Positions 1 to 8,643 of a stretch of 64,000 bases of DNA are shown here, piece after piece (position 1 is the first letter of the stretch; each line of letters begins with the position of its first letter). The stretch lies in assembly GCF_018889995.1 (NCBI RefSeq), contig NZ_CP076547.1, positions 248,001-312,000 on the forward strand. The letters run 5' to 3'. This stretch comes from Subtercola sp. PAMC28395. GTDB lineage: Bacteria > Actinomycetota > Actinomycetes > Actinomycetales > Microbacteriaceae. Made by a program: the position numbers and the translations under genes. The notes under the pieces were generated by a model, which searched no databases, had not been told where the DNA came from, and worked only from the letters and a program-made list of their open reading frames with translations.

Positions 1-388
1 CGTGTTCAATCACGTGGCCGTCGACCAGGAGACAGCAGGCGAGATGCTGCAGAGCCCGTCACGGGCGGTTCGGCTGGCCGGGGCACTCATTGGGCACCGC
101 ATGGGCGTCGGAGCGAACCACGAGCCGGTCTACACCGGGCTTCTCGGTGACGCCGGCGCGCTCTGTGCGCTCGTCGATCCGGATGCCCTGCACATCGAGC
201 GCCGGCCGGTCTACGTCGAGCTTTCCGGAGCGACCCGCGGCCAGACCGTCGTCGACCGCAGGGTCTTTCCGGGCGAAGACTCGCTGCACGGCCTCGCGGC
301 AGCGACCGGTCTCACCGACGTCGCCCTCGGCGTGGACGCGCCGCGCTTCGTGGACCTGTACCTGCGCACCATCGCGACTCTGGCCTGA
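1..388 (+). CDS. Nucleoside hydrolase, C-terminal fragment (5' end outside window)
   Basis: This is the last 128 or so residues of an inosine/uridine-preferring nucleoside hydrolase, which cleaves the N-glycosidic bond of nucleosides to free base and ribose in salvage. The visible part has the family's C-terminal pattern: an ALVDPDALH-like helix, then a YVELSGATRGQTVVD-like strand. Family members run to about 310-330 residues, so most of the gene, including the N-terminal Asp-rich metal site, lies before the window. The GTG at position 2 is an incidental in-frame codon, not a plausible start. The gene ends in TGA and is followed by a tandem-repeat intergenic region. Confidence 0.8.
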   Translation, partial: VFNHVAVDQETAGEMLQSPSRAVRLAGALIGHRMGVGANHEPVYTGLLGDAGALCALVDPDALHIERRPVYVELSGATRGQTVVDRRVFPGEDSLHGLAAATGLTDVALGVDAPRFVDLYLRTIATLA

Positions 389-502
389 CGAGCGCGCAGA
401 CGCGATCCGCGACGCCCAGCCGAGACTCCCGCGACACGTCGAGTCGGGCAGACCCGTCTCAATTCGCCGCGGCTGCCTCACGGAGCCTGGGACGTGCCCC
501 GC

Positions 503-685
503 ATCAGCACCGGTGCCCGGCGGAAACGGGCCCCCAATCAGCACCGGCGCCCGGCGGAAACGGGCGACAAATCAGTACAGACGCCCGGCGGGGACCGGCG
601 TCAAATCAGTACAGACTCCCAGCGGGGACGGGCGACAAATTAGTACCGGCGCCCGGCGGGGACGGGCGCCGAATTAGTACAGGCG
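503..685. repeat. 34-bp tandem repeat array, five full copies plus a partial sixth
   Basis: Copies start at 503, 537, 571, 605 and 639, with a partial copy at 673, so the period is exactly 34 bp. Each copy begins ATCAG or ATTAG followed by TACCGG or a variant. Each also carries a small inverted repeat of the form CCCG-GCGGAAA-CGGG, so the transcript could form serial short hairpins. The last partial copy overlaps the stop codon of the Nudix-like gene on the minus strand (674-676). The array fills the space between two converging genes and could act as a bidirectional terminator, but it lacks T-runs. There are no distinct spacers, so it is not CRISPR. Confidence 0.85.
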
Positions 686-1213
686 GCCGACCGAGGCGAG
701 CGCCGCACGCAGGAGGGCACCGCGCCCGCCCTCCATCTCGGCGTGGATGGCATCGCTCACCGCCTCTTCGGGTGTCATCCAGGTGAGCTCGAGGGCATCC
801 TGCCGTGGGTCGCAGGTGCCGGTGACGGGGATCACGTAGGCCAACGAGACGGCGTGCTGCCGGTCATCCGTGAACGAGGACACACCCGGCAGCGGGAAGT
901 ACTCGGCGACCGAGAAGGGAATCGGGCTCGTCGGCAACTGGGGGAACGCCATCGGCCCCAGGTCTTTCTCGAGGTGGCGGAAGAGCGCGTCGCGCAGCGT
1001 CTCGCCGTACATGACGCGGCCAGAGACGACGGTGCGCGTCATGGTGCCGCTCTTCGACACCCGCAGCAGCACGCCGACTTCGGTGACCTGGCCGAGCCCG
1101 TCGACGCGCACCGGAACCGCCTCGACGTAGAGCAGCGGCAGGCGTCGCCGGATCTCCTCAAGCTCCTGGTCACTCAGCCAGCCGGGGTTCGGGTCAGGGG
1201 TGCGCACGCTCAT
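674..1213 (-). CDS. Nudix hydrolase-like protein (DUF4916 type) with altered Nudix box
   Basis: The 179-residue protein matches the actinobacterial Nudix-like family often listed as DUF4916. The Nudix box is recognisable as GRVMYGE, seven residues, then RHLEKDLG. The canonical REUXEEXGU segment is altered: the first Glu is His, and the two Glu residues that normally bind metal are Lys and Asp. Hydrolase activity on a nucleoside diphosphate-X substrate is therefore doubtful, and a binding role is possible. The stop codon lies in the last copy of the 34-bp repeat array. Upstream, on the minus strand, a TAAGAAT stretch sits a few bases before the ATG and could be the -10 of a leaderless promoter, a weaker match than others in the window. 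Confidence 0.75.
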   Translation of the reverse strand: MSVRTPDPNPGWLSDQELEEIRRRLPLLYVEAVPVRVDGLGQVTEVGVLLRVSKSGTMTRTVVSGRVMYGETLRDALFRHLEKDLGPMAFPQLPTSPIPFSVAEYFPLPGVSSFTDDRQHAVSLAYVIPVTGTCDPRQDALELTWMTPEEAVSDAIHAEMEGGRGALLRAALASVGRLY

Positions 1214-1367
1214 GGTTCATTCTTACCCATATTCGGGGCGTAGCCCGCGCGCGCCTCGCGAGCGGTGGATGCTGGAGCCCCACACAGACGCATGACACCG
1301 CCCGTCGGCGCAACCGGGCCGCGCCTGTCAGTGGAGTGGGCGATCATAGGAGCAGGAGTGATGAGCG

Positions 1368-4300
1368 ATGAGTGCAGCCCGAACGGCCGCGAGCAGGGCC
1401 GACCTGGTGTTACAGAGGTTCTCGCCTGCCACCCGGGAGTGGTTCGGCGGGGCCTTCGCCGCGCCCACCGAAGCCCAGCTCGGCGCCTGGGAGGCGGTCT
1501 CCGACGGCGCGCATGCGCTCGTGGTCGCACCGACCGGGTCGGGCAAGACGCTCGCAGCGTTCCTCTGGGCGATCGACCGGCTGATCGCGCATCCGCGTGA
1601 CCCGCAAGCGAAGCAGGGCACCCGCGTTCTCTACATCTCGCCGCTGAAGGCGCTGGCAGTCGACGTCGAGCGCAACCTGCGTGCGCCTCTCGTCGGCGTC
1701 ACCCAGACCGCCAAGCGATTGGGCGCCGCTCCCCCGACCGTGACCGTGGGCGTGCGCTCGGGTGACACGACCCAGACCGACCGCCGCACCATGATCAAGA
1801 ACCCACCCGACCTTCTGATCACCACCCCCGAGTCGCTGTTCCTCATGCTGACCTCCGCCGCCCGCGAGACGCTCGCCGCTGTCGACACGATCATCATCGA
1901 CGAGGTGCACGCTGTCGCCTCCACGAAGCGTGGGGCACACCTGGCGGTGAGCCTCGACCGACTGGATGCCCTGCTCGAGAAGCCCGCACAGAGAATCGGT
2001 CTCTCGGCCACCGTGCGGCCTCCAGAAGAGGTCGCCCGTTTCCTGGCCGGGGGCGCACCCGTCACCATCGTGGCCCCGGTTTCGACGAAGAAGTTCGACC
2101 TGCACGTGGTCGTCCCCGTCGAAGACATGTCAGACCTCGGTGCGGCGCCGGCACTCGAGGGGTCTGCCGCGGCTGCCACACCACAGCAGGGGTCGATCTG
2201 GCCGCACGTCGAAGAGAGCATCGTCGACCGCATCCTGGCGCATCGCTCCTCGATCGTCTTCGCCAATTCGAGGCGCCTTGCCGAACGGCTCACGGCCCGG
2301 CTGAACGAGATCTATGCCGAACGACTGCAGCTCGGTTCGGGGTACGACGACGAGACGGGTGACGTGCCCACCTCGGCGCGCACGATTCGTGCGGCAGGAA
2401 CCAATCGCAGCATTCTGGCCGATCCCGCCCGGCGCCCGGGCTCCGGCCGCCCCGACGACCGGTACGCCGGGTCTGGCGCTCCTGCCGCGAACGACCGCGT
2501 CGCGAGCGGTCGTCCACCGGCCCAGACGATGGCTCAGAGCGGGCAGACCGAGGGTGCCGCACCACTGCTCGCGCGCGCGCACCACGGCTCGGTGAGCAAG
2601 GAGCAGCGGGCGATCATCGAAGACGACCTGAAGACGGGTCGTCTCCGCTGCGTTGTCGCCACCTCGAGCCTCGAGCTCGGCATCGACATGGGTGCGGTCG
2701 ACCTCGTCGTGCAGGTGGAGTCACCCCCGTCGGTCGCAAGCGGCCTGCAACGCGTCGGCCGGGCAGGGCACCAGGTCGGCGAGGTCTCGCGCGGCATCAT
2801 CTACCCGAAACACCGGGCCGACCTCATCCACTCGGCTGTCGCGGCGCAGCGCATGACCGACGGGCTCATCGAGACGCTCAGTGTTCCGAAGAACCCACTC
2901 GACATCCTCGCCCAGCAGACCGTCGCGGCCTGCGCCCTCGAGTCGATCGACGTCGAGGAGTGGTTCGACACCGTGCGGCGCAGCGCGCCGTTCTCGAGCC
3001 TGCCCCGCTCGGCCTACGAAGCCACGCTCGACCTGCTGGCCGGTCGCTACCCCTCCGACGAATTCGCAGAGCTCCGCCCGCGCATCGTCTGGGATCGCGA
3101 CGCCGGCACACTCACCGGAAGGCCCGGGGCCCAGCGTCTGGCCGTCACAAGTGGTGGCACCATCCCCGACCGCGGCCTGTTCGGCGTGTTCATGGTGGGA
3201 GAGAAGGCCTCCCGGGTCGGCGAACTCGACGAGGAGATGGTCTACGAATCCCGGGTGGGCGATGTGTTCGCCCTGGGGGCGACCAGCTGGCGCATCCAGG
3301 AGATCACGCACGACCAGGTGCGGGTGACTCCGGCGTTCGGCGAGCCGGGGCGGCTGCCGTTCTGGCGGGGCGACGGGTTGGGGCGGCCCGCCGAACTCGG
3401 GCGCGCGATCGGCGAGTTCACCCGCACGGTGGCGGGATCATCCGAAAGCCGTGCCCTGCAGATCGCGCGAGACGCGGGTCTCGACGAGAACGCCGCCACC
3501 AACCTGGTGGCGTTCATCACCGAACAACGGGAAGCAACCGGGCATGTACCGGGTGACACCACGCTCGTCGTCGAGCGCTTCAGGGACGAGCTCGGCGACT
3601 GGCGGGTCATCCTGCATTCCCCGTACGGCATGCAGGTGCATTCGCCCTGGGCGCTGGCGATCGGAGCCCGTATTCGGGAGCGCTTCGGCGTCGACGGTGG
3701 GGTCGTGGCCAGCGACGACGGCATCGTGGTGCGCCTGCCCGACACCGAGAGCGACCCTCCGGGGGCCGAGCTGTTCGTCTTCGACGCCGACGAGCTCGAG
3801 ATCCTCGTCACCACCGAGGTCGGCGGGTCTGCACTCTTCGCCTCACGCTTTCGCGAGAGCGCCGCACGGGCGCTGCTGCTGCCACGGCAGAACCCCGGCA
3901 AGCGGTCACCGCTCTGGCAGCAACGGCAACGCTCGGCGCAGCTGCTGGAGGTCGCCCGGCGGTACCCGACGTTCCCGATCATTCTCGAGACCGTGCGCGA
4001 GTGCCTCCAGGATGTCTACGATCTGCCGTCACTGAAGTCCCTGGCTGGTGAGATCGAGAGCCGCACGATCCGTATCGTCGAGACCGAGACGCCCGAGCCG
4101 TCTCCGTTCGCACGCTCGCTGCTCTTCGGTTACGTCGCCTCCTTCGTCTACGAGGGCGACAGCCCGCTCGCCGAACGCCGCGCCGCCGCCCTCTCGCTCG
4201 ACCCGACCCTGCTGGCCGAACTGCTCGGTCGCGCAGAGCTCCGTGAGTTACTCGACCCGGCCGTCATCGAGCAGACCGAACGCGAATTGCAGCGTCTCGC

Positions 4301-6731
4301 CCCGGGTCGTAAGGCTTACGGGGTCGAGGGTGTCGCCGACCTGGTGCGGATGCTCGGGCCGCTCACTGCGGCCGAGATAGCCGAGCGACTCAGCGACGGC
4401 GACGCCGATAGCACGACCGACGGCGAATCTGCGCCCGAGGCAGCCGAGCAGCACCTGCAGGCACTGCTGCAGGCGAAACGCGTGCTCGCGGTGAACATCG
4501 CCGGTGAGCCGCGCTGGGCGGCCATCGAAGACGCGAGCCGCCTGCGTGACGCGCTGGGGGTGCCGATCCCGTTCGGAGTCCCCGACGCCTTCATCGAGCC
4601 GGTCGAAGATCCCCTCGGTGACCTGGTCGGCCGGTACGCCAGAACACATGGCCCGTTCACCGCGGCGGAGGTCGGTGCGCGCCTCGGGCTCGGGTCTGCG
4701 GTCGTGCACGAGACCCTCAAGCGGCTCGAGCGCACGCGCCGAGTGATCGAGGGCGAATTCAGGCCCACCGGGAACTCCGGCATCGGAGGGCAGACGGCAG
4801 CGGCAACGGAGTGGTGCGACTCCGAGGTGCTGAGGCGACTGCGCAGCCGCTCGCTGGCAGCGCTGCGACACGAAGTCGAACCCGTCGACCAGGGTGCGTT
4901 CGGCCGATTCCTGCCCGCGTGGCAGCACGTCGGAGGCACCCTCCGGGGAATCGACGGCGTGCTCACCGTGATCGAACAGCTCGCCGGAGTGCCGGCGCCG
5001 GCCTCCGCCTGGGAGACGCTCGTGCTGCCATCACGCGTGTCGGACTACAGCCCGGCCATGCTCGACGAACTCACCGCCTCGGGCGAGATCGTCTGGGCAG
5101 GCAACGGCTCGCTGCCCGGCAGCGACGGCTGGGTCTCGCTCCATCTCGCCGACACCGTGCGTGTCACCCTGCCTGAGCCCATCGATTTCACGCCGACCGA
5201 CCTGCAGTCTGCGATCCTGGAGGCCCTCAGCGGTGGCGGCGCGTACTTCTTCCGCACCCTGGCGGACCAAGTCGCTATGACGCTCCGAGCCAACCTTGCA
5301 GCGACGACACCCGCGAACCCGGCCGCTCCGGCACAGGCGACCCGCGCAGGCGCAGCCCACTCAGCGGGCGAGCCAGCAGCAGCGTTGTCCGACGCCGAGC
5401 AGATCGCGCCCCGCGTCTCCCGGAGTGCGCGTCTGGCAGCCGCAAACGGCATGCCCACATCGACAGCGAGTCAGCTCGCGATGGGCGCCTCTGAGCAGGC
5501 GTCCTCGTCTAACCCGACGTCAGCGAGCACGACGGATTCGGCAGGTGACACGGTCGGTCGATCATCCGGTGCCGCCGACGCCGGCACAGCTCCAGCTCCT
5601 CTCGTACCCCCGACCGGGTTCTTCAGCGACGACCAACTCGTCACCGCGCTCTGGGATCTCGTCTGGGCCGGTCTCATCACGAACGACACCCTCGCGCCGC
5701 TGCGCACCCTGACCGGCAGCACGACGGCGGGCCGATCGGCGCACTCTACGAAACGATCGACGCCCCGCAGCTCCCTCTACCGCGGCCGCGCCTACGCCCG
5801 CCCCACGATGGCCACCCGTGTGGGGCCCCCGACGGTCGGCGGCAGGTGGTCGCTGCTCCCCCGCGCTGAAGGCGACGCAACTCTCCGTGCCCACGCCATG
5901 GCCGAGTTCCTGCTCGACCGCTATGGCGTTGTGACCCGCGGCTCCGTAATGAACGAGCATCTGCCGGGCGGCTTCGCGCTGGCCTACCGGGTGCTGAGCA
6001 AGTTCGAGGAGACGGGCCGGTGCCGCCGCGGCTACTTCATCGAAGGGCTCGGCGCCTCGCAGTTCGCGACGGGCGGTACCGTCGACCGCCTGCGCTCGTT
6101 CGCGCGAGACATTCTCACAGACGAGCCAGCAACACCCGGCAACGCTCTCCCGGGCGACAGCCGTGGCGGGCCGGTCGCCGCCAGCGGCGGGATGCTCGGC
6201 TACGACCCGCGCGAAAACCCCGCCAGCGCGGGGTACGGCGGTTCCACCGTGCGGGTCGGCTCCTCCGAATCCCGGGCTGCGGGAACGAACCAGGTCCGTG
6301 ACGCACAGGGCCCCGCAGCAGCCTCACCGCCGCGTCGAGGCGGCACTGCACGTGACCGCGAGGCCAAGCCCCGAGCCACCACCTTCGCCGCGAGCGACCC
6401 CGCGAACGCCTATGGGGCAGCACTGCCCTGGCCCACCGGCTCCGGCCACCGACCCGGCCGCAAGGCCGGCGCCCTCGTCGTTCTCGTCGACGGCGCCCTC
6501 GTTCTCTATGTCGAGCGCGGCGGCAAGACCGTGCTCTCGTTCACCGACGACATCGAAACACTCGTCGATGCCGCCGGTTCCCTCGCCGCAACCGTGACCT
6601 CTGGCCGGGTCGACAAGCTCACCATCGAGAAGATCGACGGCGAGTTCTCGGTCGGCTCGACCGTCGGGCGTATTCTCGAGGCGGCCGGCTTCAACAACAC
6701 CCCGCGAGGGCTGAGGCTCCGCAGTGCCTGA
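1368..6731 (+). CDS. lhr: Lhr-type large ATP-dependent helicase
   Basis: This is a 1787-residue superfamily 2 helicase of the Lhr family, an ATP-dependent 3'-5' DNA/RNA helicase linked to DNA repair. The Walker A motif APTGSGKT is at residues 54-61, the DEVH box at 178-181, followed by a LSAT motif, the second RecA domain (SSLELGIDMG, QRVGRAGH) and the long Lhr-specific C-terminal region. It exceeds the roughly 1500 residues usual for the family. Most of the excess lies in three Ala/Gly/Pro/Ser-rich insertions at about residues 345-400, 1311-1416 and 1577-1690. The start is the ATG 10 nt after AGGAG. It overlaps nei2 by 8 nt. The same lhr-nei2 order occurs in mycobacteria, which supports co-transcription in a repair role. 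Confidence 0.95.
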   Translation: MSAARTAASRADLVLQRFSPATREWFGGAFAAPTEAQLGAWEAVSDGAHALVVAPTGSGKTLAAFLWAIDRLIAHPRDPQAKQGTRVLYISPLKALAVDVERNLRAPLVGVTQTAKRLGAAPPTVTVGVRSGDTTQTDRRTMIKNPPDLLITTPESLFLMLTSAARETLAAVDTIIIDEVHAVASTKRGAHLAVSLDRLDALLEKPAQRIGLSATVRPPEEVARFLAGGAPVTIVAPVSTKKFDLHVVVPVEDMSDLGAAPALEGSAAAATPQQGSIWPHVEESIVDRILAHRSSIVFANSRRLAERLTARLNEIYAERLQLGSGYDDETGDVPTSARTIRAAGTNRSILADPARRPGSGRPDDRYAGSGAPAANDRVASGRPPAQTMAQSGQTEGAAPLLARAHHGSVSKEQRAIIEDDLKTGRLRCVVATSSLELGIDMGAVDLVVQVESPPSVASGLQRVGRAGHQVGEVSRGIIYPKHRADLIHSAVAAQRMTDGLIETLSVPKNPLDILAQQTVAACALESIDVEEWFDTVRRSAPFSSLPRSAYEATLDLLAGRYPSDEFAELRPRIVWDRDAGTLTGRPGAQRLAVTSGGTIPDRGLFGVFMVGEKASRVGELDEEMVYESRVGDVFALGATSWRIQEITHDQVRVTPAFGEPGRLPFWRGDGLGRPAELGRAIGEFTRTVAGSSESRALQIARDAGLDENAATNLVAFITEQREATGHVPGDTTLVVERFRDELGDWRVILHSPYGMQVHSPWALAIGARIRERFGVDGGVVASDDGIVVRLPDTESDPPGAELFVFDADELEILVTTEVGGSALFASRFRESAARALLLPRQNPGKRSPLWQQRQRSAQLLEVARRYPTFPIILETVRECLQDVYDLPSLKSLAGEIESRTIRIVETETPEPSPFARSLLFGYVASFVYEGDSPLAERRAAALSLDPTLLAELLGRAELRELLDPAVIEQTERELQRLAPGRKAYGVEGVADLVRMLGPLTAAEIAERLSDGDADSTTDGESAPEAAEQHLQALLQAKRVLAVNIAGEPRWAAIEDASRLRDALGVPIPFGVPDAFIEPVEDPLGDLVGRYARTHGPFTAAEVGARLGLGSAVVHETLKRLERTRRVIEGEFRPTGNSGIGGQTAAATEWCDSEVLRRLRSRSLAALRHEVEPVDQGAFGRFLPAWQHVGGTLRGIDGVLTVIEQLAGVPAPASAWETLVLPSRVSDYSPAMLDELTASGEIVWAGNGSLPGSDGWVSLHLADTVRVTLPEPIDFTPTDLQSAILEALSGGGAYFFRTLADQVAMTLRANLAATTPANPAAPAQATRAGAAHSAGEPAAALSDAEQIAPRVSRSARLAAANGMPTSTASQLAMGASEQASSSNPTSASTTDSAGDTVGRSSGAADAGTAPAPLVPPTGFFSDDQLVTALWDLVWAGLITNDTLAPLRTLTGSTTAGRSAHSTKRSTPRSSLYRGRAYARPTMATRVGPPTVGGRWSLLPRAEGDATLRAHAMAEFLLDRYGVVTRGSVMNEHLPGGFALAYRVLSKFEETGRCRRGYFIEGLGASQFATGGTVDRLRSFARDILTDEPATPGNALPGDSRGGPVAASGGMLGYDPRENPASAGYGGSTVRVGSSESRAAGTNQVRDAQGPAAASPPRRGGTARDREAKPRATTFAASDPANAYGAALPWPTGSGHRPGRKAGALVVLVDGALVLYVERGGKTVLSFTDDIETLVDAAGSLAATVTSGRVDKLTIEKIDGEFSVGSTVGRILEAAGFNNTPRGLRLRSA

Positions 6732-7503
6732 GGGCGACACCGTCTACCGCACTGCCGAGCACCTCAACGCCGTGCTGGCCGGGCGGGTGCTGACCGCGTG
6801 CGACATCCGCGTGCCGAAGTTCGCCACGGTCGACCTCACCGGCGAGACGGTCGAGGGGGTCATCAGCCGCGGCAAACACCTGCTCATGCGGGTGGGTGGG
6901 TTCAGCATCCATTCGCATCTGAAGATGGAGGGCACCTGGCACCTCTATCGCCCTGAGACCCGCTGGCGCAAACCCGCGTGGCAGGCCAGGGCCATCCTGA
7001 AGACCGAAGACTGGATGGCCGTGGGCTTCGAGCTCGGCCTGCTGGAGGTTGTGCCACGCGAGGCCGAAGACAGCGTCGTCGGCTACCTCGGCCCCGACCT
7101 GATCGGGCCAGAGTGGGACGCAGACGAGGCCGTGCGCCGCCTGGCCTCCGACCCGCTCCGCGAGATCGACGTGGCACTGCTCGACCAGCGCAACCTGGCC
7201 GGGCTCGGCAATGTGTACGCGAACGAGCTGTGCTTTCTGCGGGGTGTTCTGCCGACGCGACCCGTCGGCGAGGTGCCGAAGCTCGATGCCGTCGTCGCGC
7301 TCGCGCATCGACTCATCACGGCCAACCGCGATCGCGTCGAACGCACGACGACGGGCGACATGAGACCGGGGCGGATGCTCTGGGTCTACGGTCGCGGTGG
7401 GCAGCCCTGCCGGCGCTGCGGCACCCGCATCGAGAGCGGCAAGCTCGGCGCCACCGAACTCAGCCTCCGCGACACCTACTGGTGCCCCCACTGCCAGACC
7501 TGA
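6724..7503 (+). CDS. nei2: Fpg/Nei family DNA glycosylase (endonuclease VIII type, Nei2)
   Basis: The 259-residue protein is a base-excision repair glycosylase/AP lyase that removes oxidised bases. After GTG initiation it begins Pro2-Glu3, the catalytic pair of the family. It has the helix-two-turn-helix motif around LLDQRNLAGLGNVYANE and ends in a zinc finger with two CxxC pairs (CRRC and CPHC). The start codon lies within the last codons of lhr (8-nt overlap), so translation is probably coupled. Nei rather than MutM identity is judged from the mycobacterial-type gene order and the short N-terminal domain. Substrate preference cannot be read from the sequence. Confidence 0.92.
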   Translation: MPEGDTVYRTAEHLNAVLAGRVLTACDIRVPKFATVDLTGETVEGVISRGKHLLMRVGGFSIHSHLKMEGTWHLYRPETRWRKPAWQARAILKTEDWMAVGFELGLLEVVPREAEDSVVGYLGPDLIGPEWDADEAVRRLASDPLREIDVALLDQRNLAGLGNVYANELCFLRGVLPTRPVGEVPKLDAVVALAHRLITANRDRVERTTTGDMRPGRMLWVYGRGGQPCRRCGTRIESGKLGATELSLRDTYWCPHCQT

Positions 7504-7534
7504 TTCGGGCCCGTGCGCTCCGGCTCTCTCTGCT

Positions 7535-7586
7535 GGTGCGCGCAATCGGCCCCAAGAAACGTCTCCGGGGGCCGTTTGCGCGCACC
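7535..7586. repeat. Dispersed repeat element, near-perfect 19-bp inverted repeat
   Basis: The left arm 7535-7553 (GGTGCGCGCAATCGGCCCC) and right arm 7568-7586 pair at 18 of 19 positions, with a loop that includes AAACGTCTCC. The right arm read on the minus strand, GGTGCGCGCAAACGGCCCC, matches the two direct copies downstream of folA at 33902 and 33965, which also carry a GACGTTT block. This is therefore one member of a dispersed family. It sits just after nei2 and before the metal-sensor gene and could terminate transcription as a stem-loop without a T-tract. Confidence 0.85.
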
Positions 7587-7641
7587 TGCACGAGGCCTGG
7601 CTGGGAGCGCGAGTGGGGGCACCAGCAGAGTCGCGACATCG

Positions 7642-7654
7642 TATTCTTGGGGGG
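7642..7654 (+). promoter_or_regulatory. Probable leaderless promoter -10 of the CsoR/RcnR-family gene
   Basis: TATTCT at 7642-7647 ends 6 nt before the GTG at 7654, so the transcript would start at or next to the start codon. No Shine-Dalgarno is needed. The spacing supports this GTG over longer in-frame starts inside the repeat element upstream. Confidence 0.55.
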
Positions 7655-7935
7655 TGATCGACGACATCAAGAAACGGGCCCTGCACCGCGCGCGCATCCT
7701 CGAGGGGCAGATGCGTGGCCTCAGCAAGGCGATCGAGAACGAGGACTACTGCGTCGACATCATCACCCAGTCGCTCGCCATTCAGAAGTCACTCGGCTCC
7801 CTGAACAAGCTGATGGTCGAGAACCACTTGAAGACCCATGTCACCGAGATGTTCGACGAGGGCGGCGAGACCCGAGAAAAAGCGATCGACGAGCTCGTGC
7901 GCATCTACGAGTTGAGTCGCAACCGCGGGGAGTAG
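7654..7935 (+). CDS. CsoR/RcnR-family metal-sensing repressor with Cys-His-His ligand set
   Basis: The 93-residue all-helical repressor begins at GTG 7654. An upstream in-frame start would translate the repeat element and is rejected. The family binds operator DNA as a tetramer and releases it on binding metal. The ligand positions are Cys33, His58 and His62. The copper sensor CsoR has Cys-His-Cys at these positions, whereas nickel/cobalt RcnR has His at the last one. His11 lies near the N-terminus, but whether it corresponds to the RcnR N-terminal ligand is unclear. This argues for a metal other than Cu(I), or for a divergent sensor. No obvious metal transporter adjoins it; the next gene is a SOUL haem-binding-family protein. 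Confidence 0.88.
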   Translation: MIDDIKKRALHRARILEGQMRGLSKAIENEDYCVDIITQSLAIQKSLGSLNKLMVENHLKTHVTEMFDEGGETREKAIDELVRIYELSRNRGE

Positions 7936-8019
7936 ACGCGCGGGCCCGGGCAGACCAGCTGCGAATCATCGTCACTCTGCTCACCCGTGTGGGCCCCTGC
8001 AACTCACGGGCGGCGAGAG

Positions 8020-8032
8020 TAGTTTGAGGCTA
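8020..8032 (+). promoter_or_regulatory. Probable leaderless promoter -10 of the SOUL gene
   Basis: TAGTTT at 8020-8025 ends 6 nt before ATG 8032. The spacing is the same as at the other probable leaderless genes of this window. Confidence 0.5.
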
Positions 8033-8622
8033 TGACCGAGCAACAGCCCTACGACGTGCTTCACAGCTACGACGACTTCGAACTTCGCCGGTACCCCGGC
8101 CATCTCCTGGCTGAGGCGGTCGTCGATGCGCCCTTCGAAGACGCAGGCAACAAGGCGTTCAGGTACCTCTTCGCCTACATCGGCGGTGAGAACGTTTCGA
8201 ATTCGAAGGTGGCGATGACGGCGCCCGTGGTGCAGGCCGATGCCTCGTCACGCATCGCGATGACCGCGCCTGTGGTGCAACAACCCGCTTCCGCGAACCC
8301 GGATGACGGCGAAAGCAGCGGCTTCAGGGTCGCCTTCGTGCTGCCCGCGGACTTCGCGTTCGAGACGGCCCCGCGCCCGACGAACCCCCGCGTACAGCTC
8401 CGTGCGGTGCCGGAGAGCCTGGTTGCTGCAATCCGGTACCGCGGGCGCTGGACCGAAGAGAGCTACCTGAAGCACCTCGAACAGCTCACGTCGGCCCTCG
8501 CCGTTGCCGGCTTCACCTCGACCGGGCAACCGAGGTTCGCCCGCTTCGATCCGCCGTTCCTGCCCGCTTTCCTGCGGCACAATGAGGTGATGCTCGACGT
8601 CGAAGAATCGCAGCCCGTCTGA
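8032..8622 (+). CDS. SOUL haem-binding family protein
   Basis: The 196-residue protein matches the SOUL/HBP family. It has the N-terminal ELRRYPGHLLAE-type strand, an AFRYLFAYIGGEN-type segment and two MTAPVV motifs, which are characteristic. Family members bind haem or other tetrapyrroles or act as soluble chaperone-like proteins; the bacterial role is not established. No signal peptide or membrane segment is present, so it is probably cytoplasmic. The second MTAPVV copy sits in a short loop of about 15 residues. It follows the metal-sensor gene on the same strand but appears to have its own promoter. Confidence 0.88.
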   Translation: MTEQQPYDVLHSYDDFELRRYPGHLLAEAVVDAPFEDAGNKAFRYLFAYIGGENVSNSKVAMTAPVVQADASSRIAMTAPVVQQPASANPDDGESSGFRVAFVLPADFAFETAPRPTNPRVQLRAVPESLVAAIRYRGRWTEESYLKHLEQLTSALAVAGFTSTGQPRFARFDPPFLPAFLRHNEVMLDVEESQPV

Positions 8623-8643
8623 CCCGCAACGGTACCGCGCAGC

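Noticed and set aside
503..685. Possible CRISPR array
   Set aside because: The 34-bp units are contiguous and similar over their whole length; there are no unique spacers and no cas genes.
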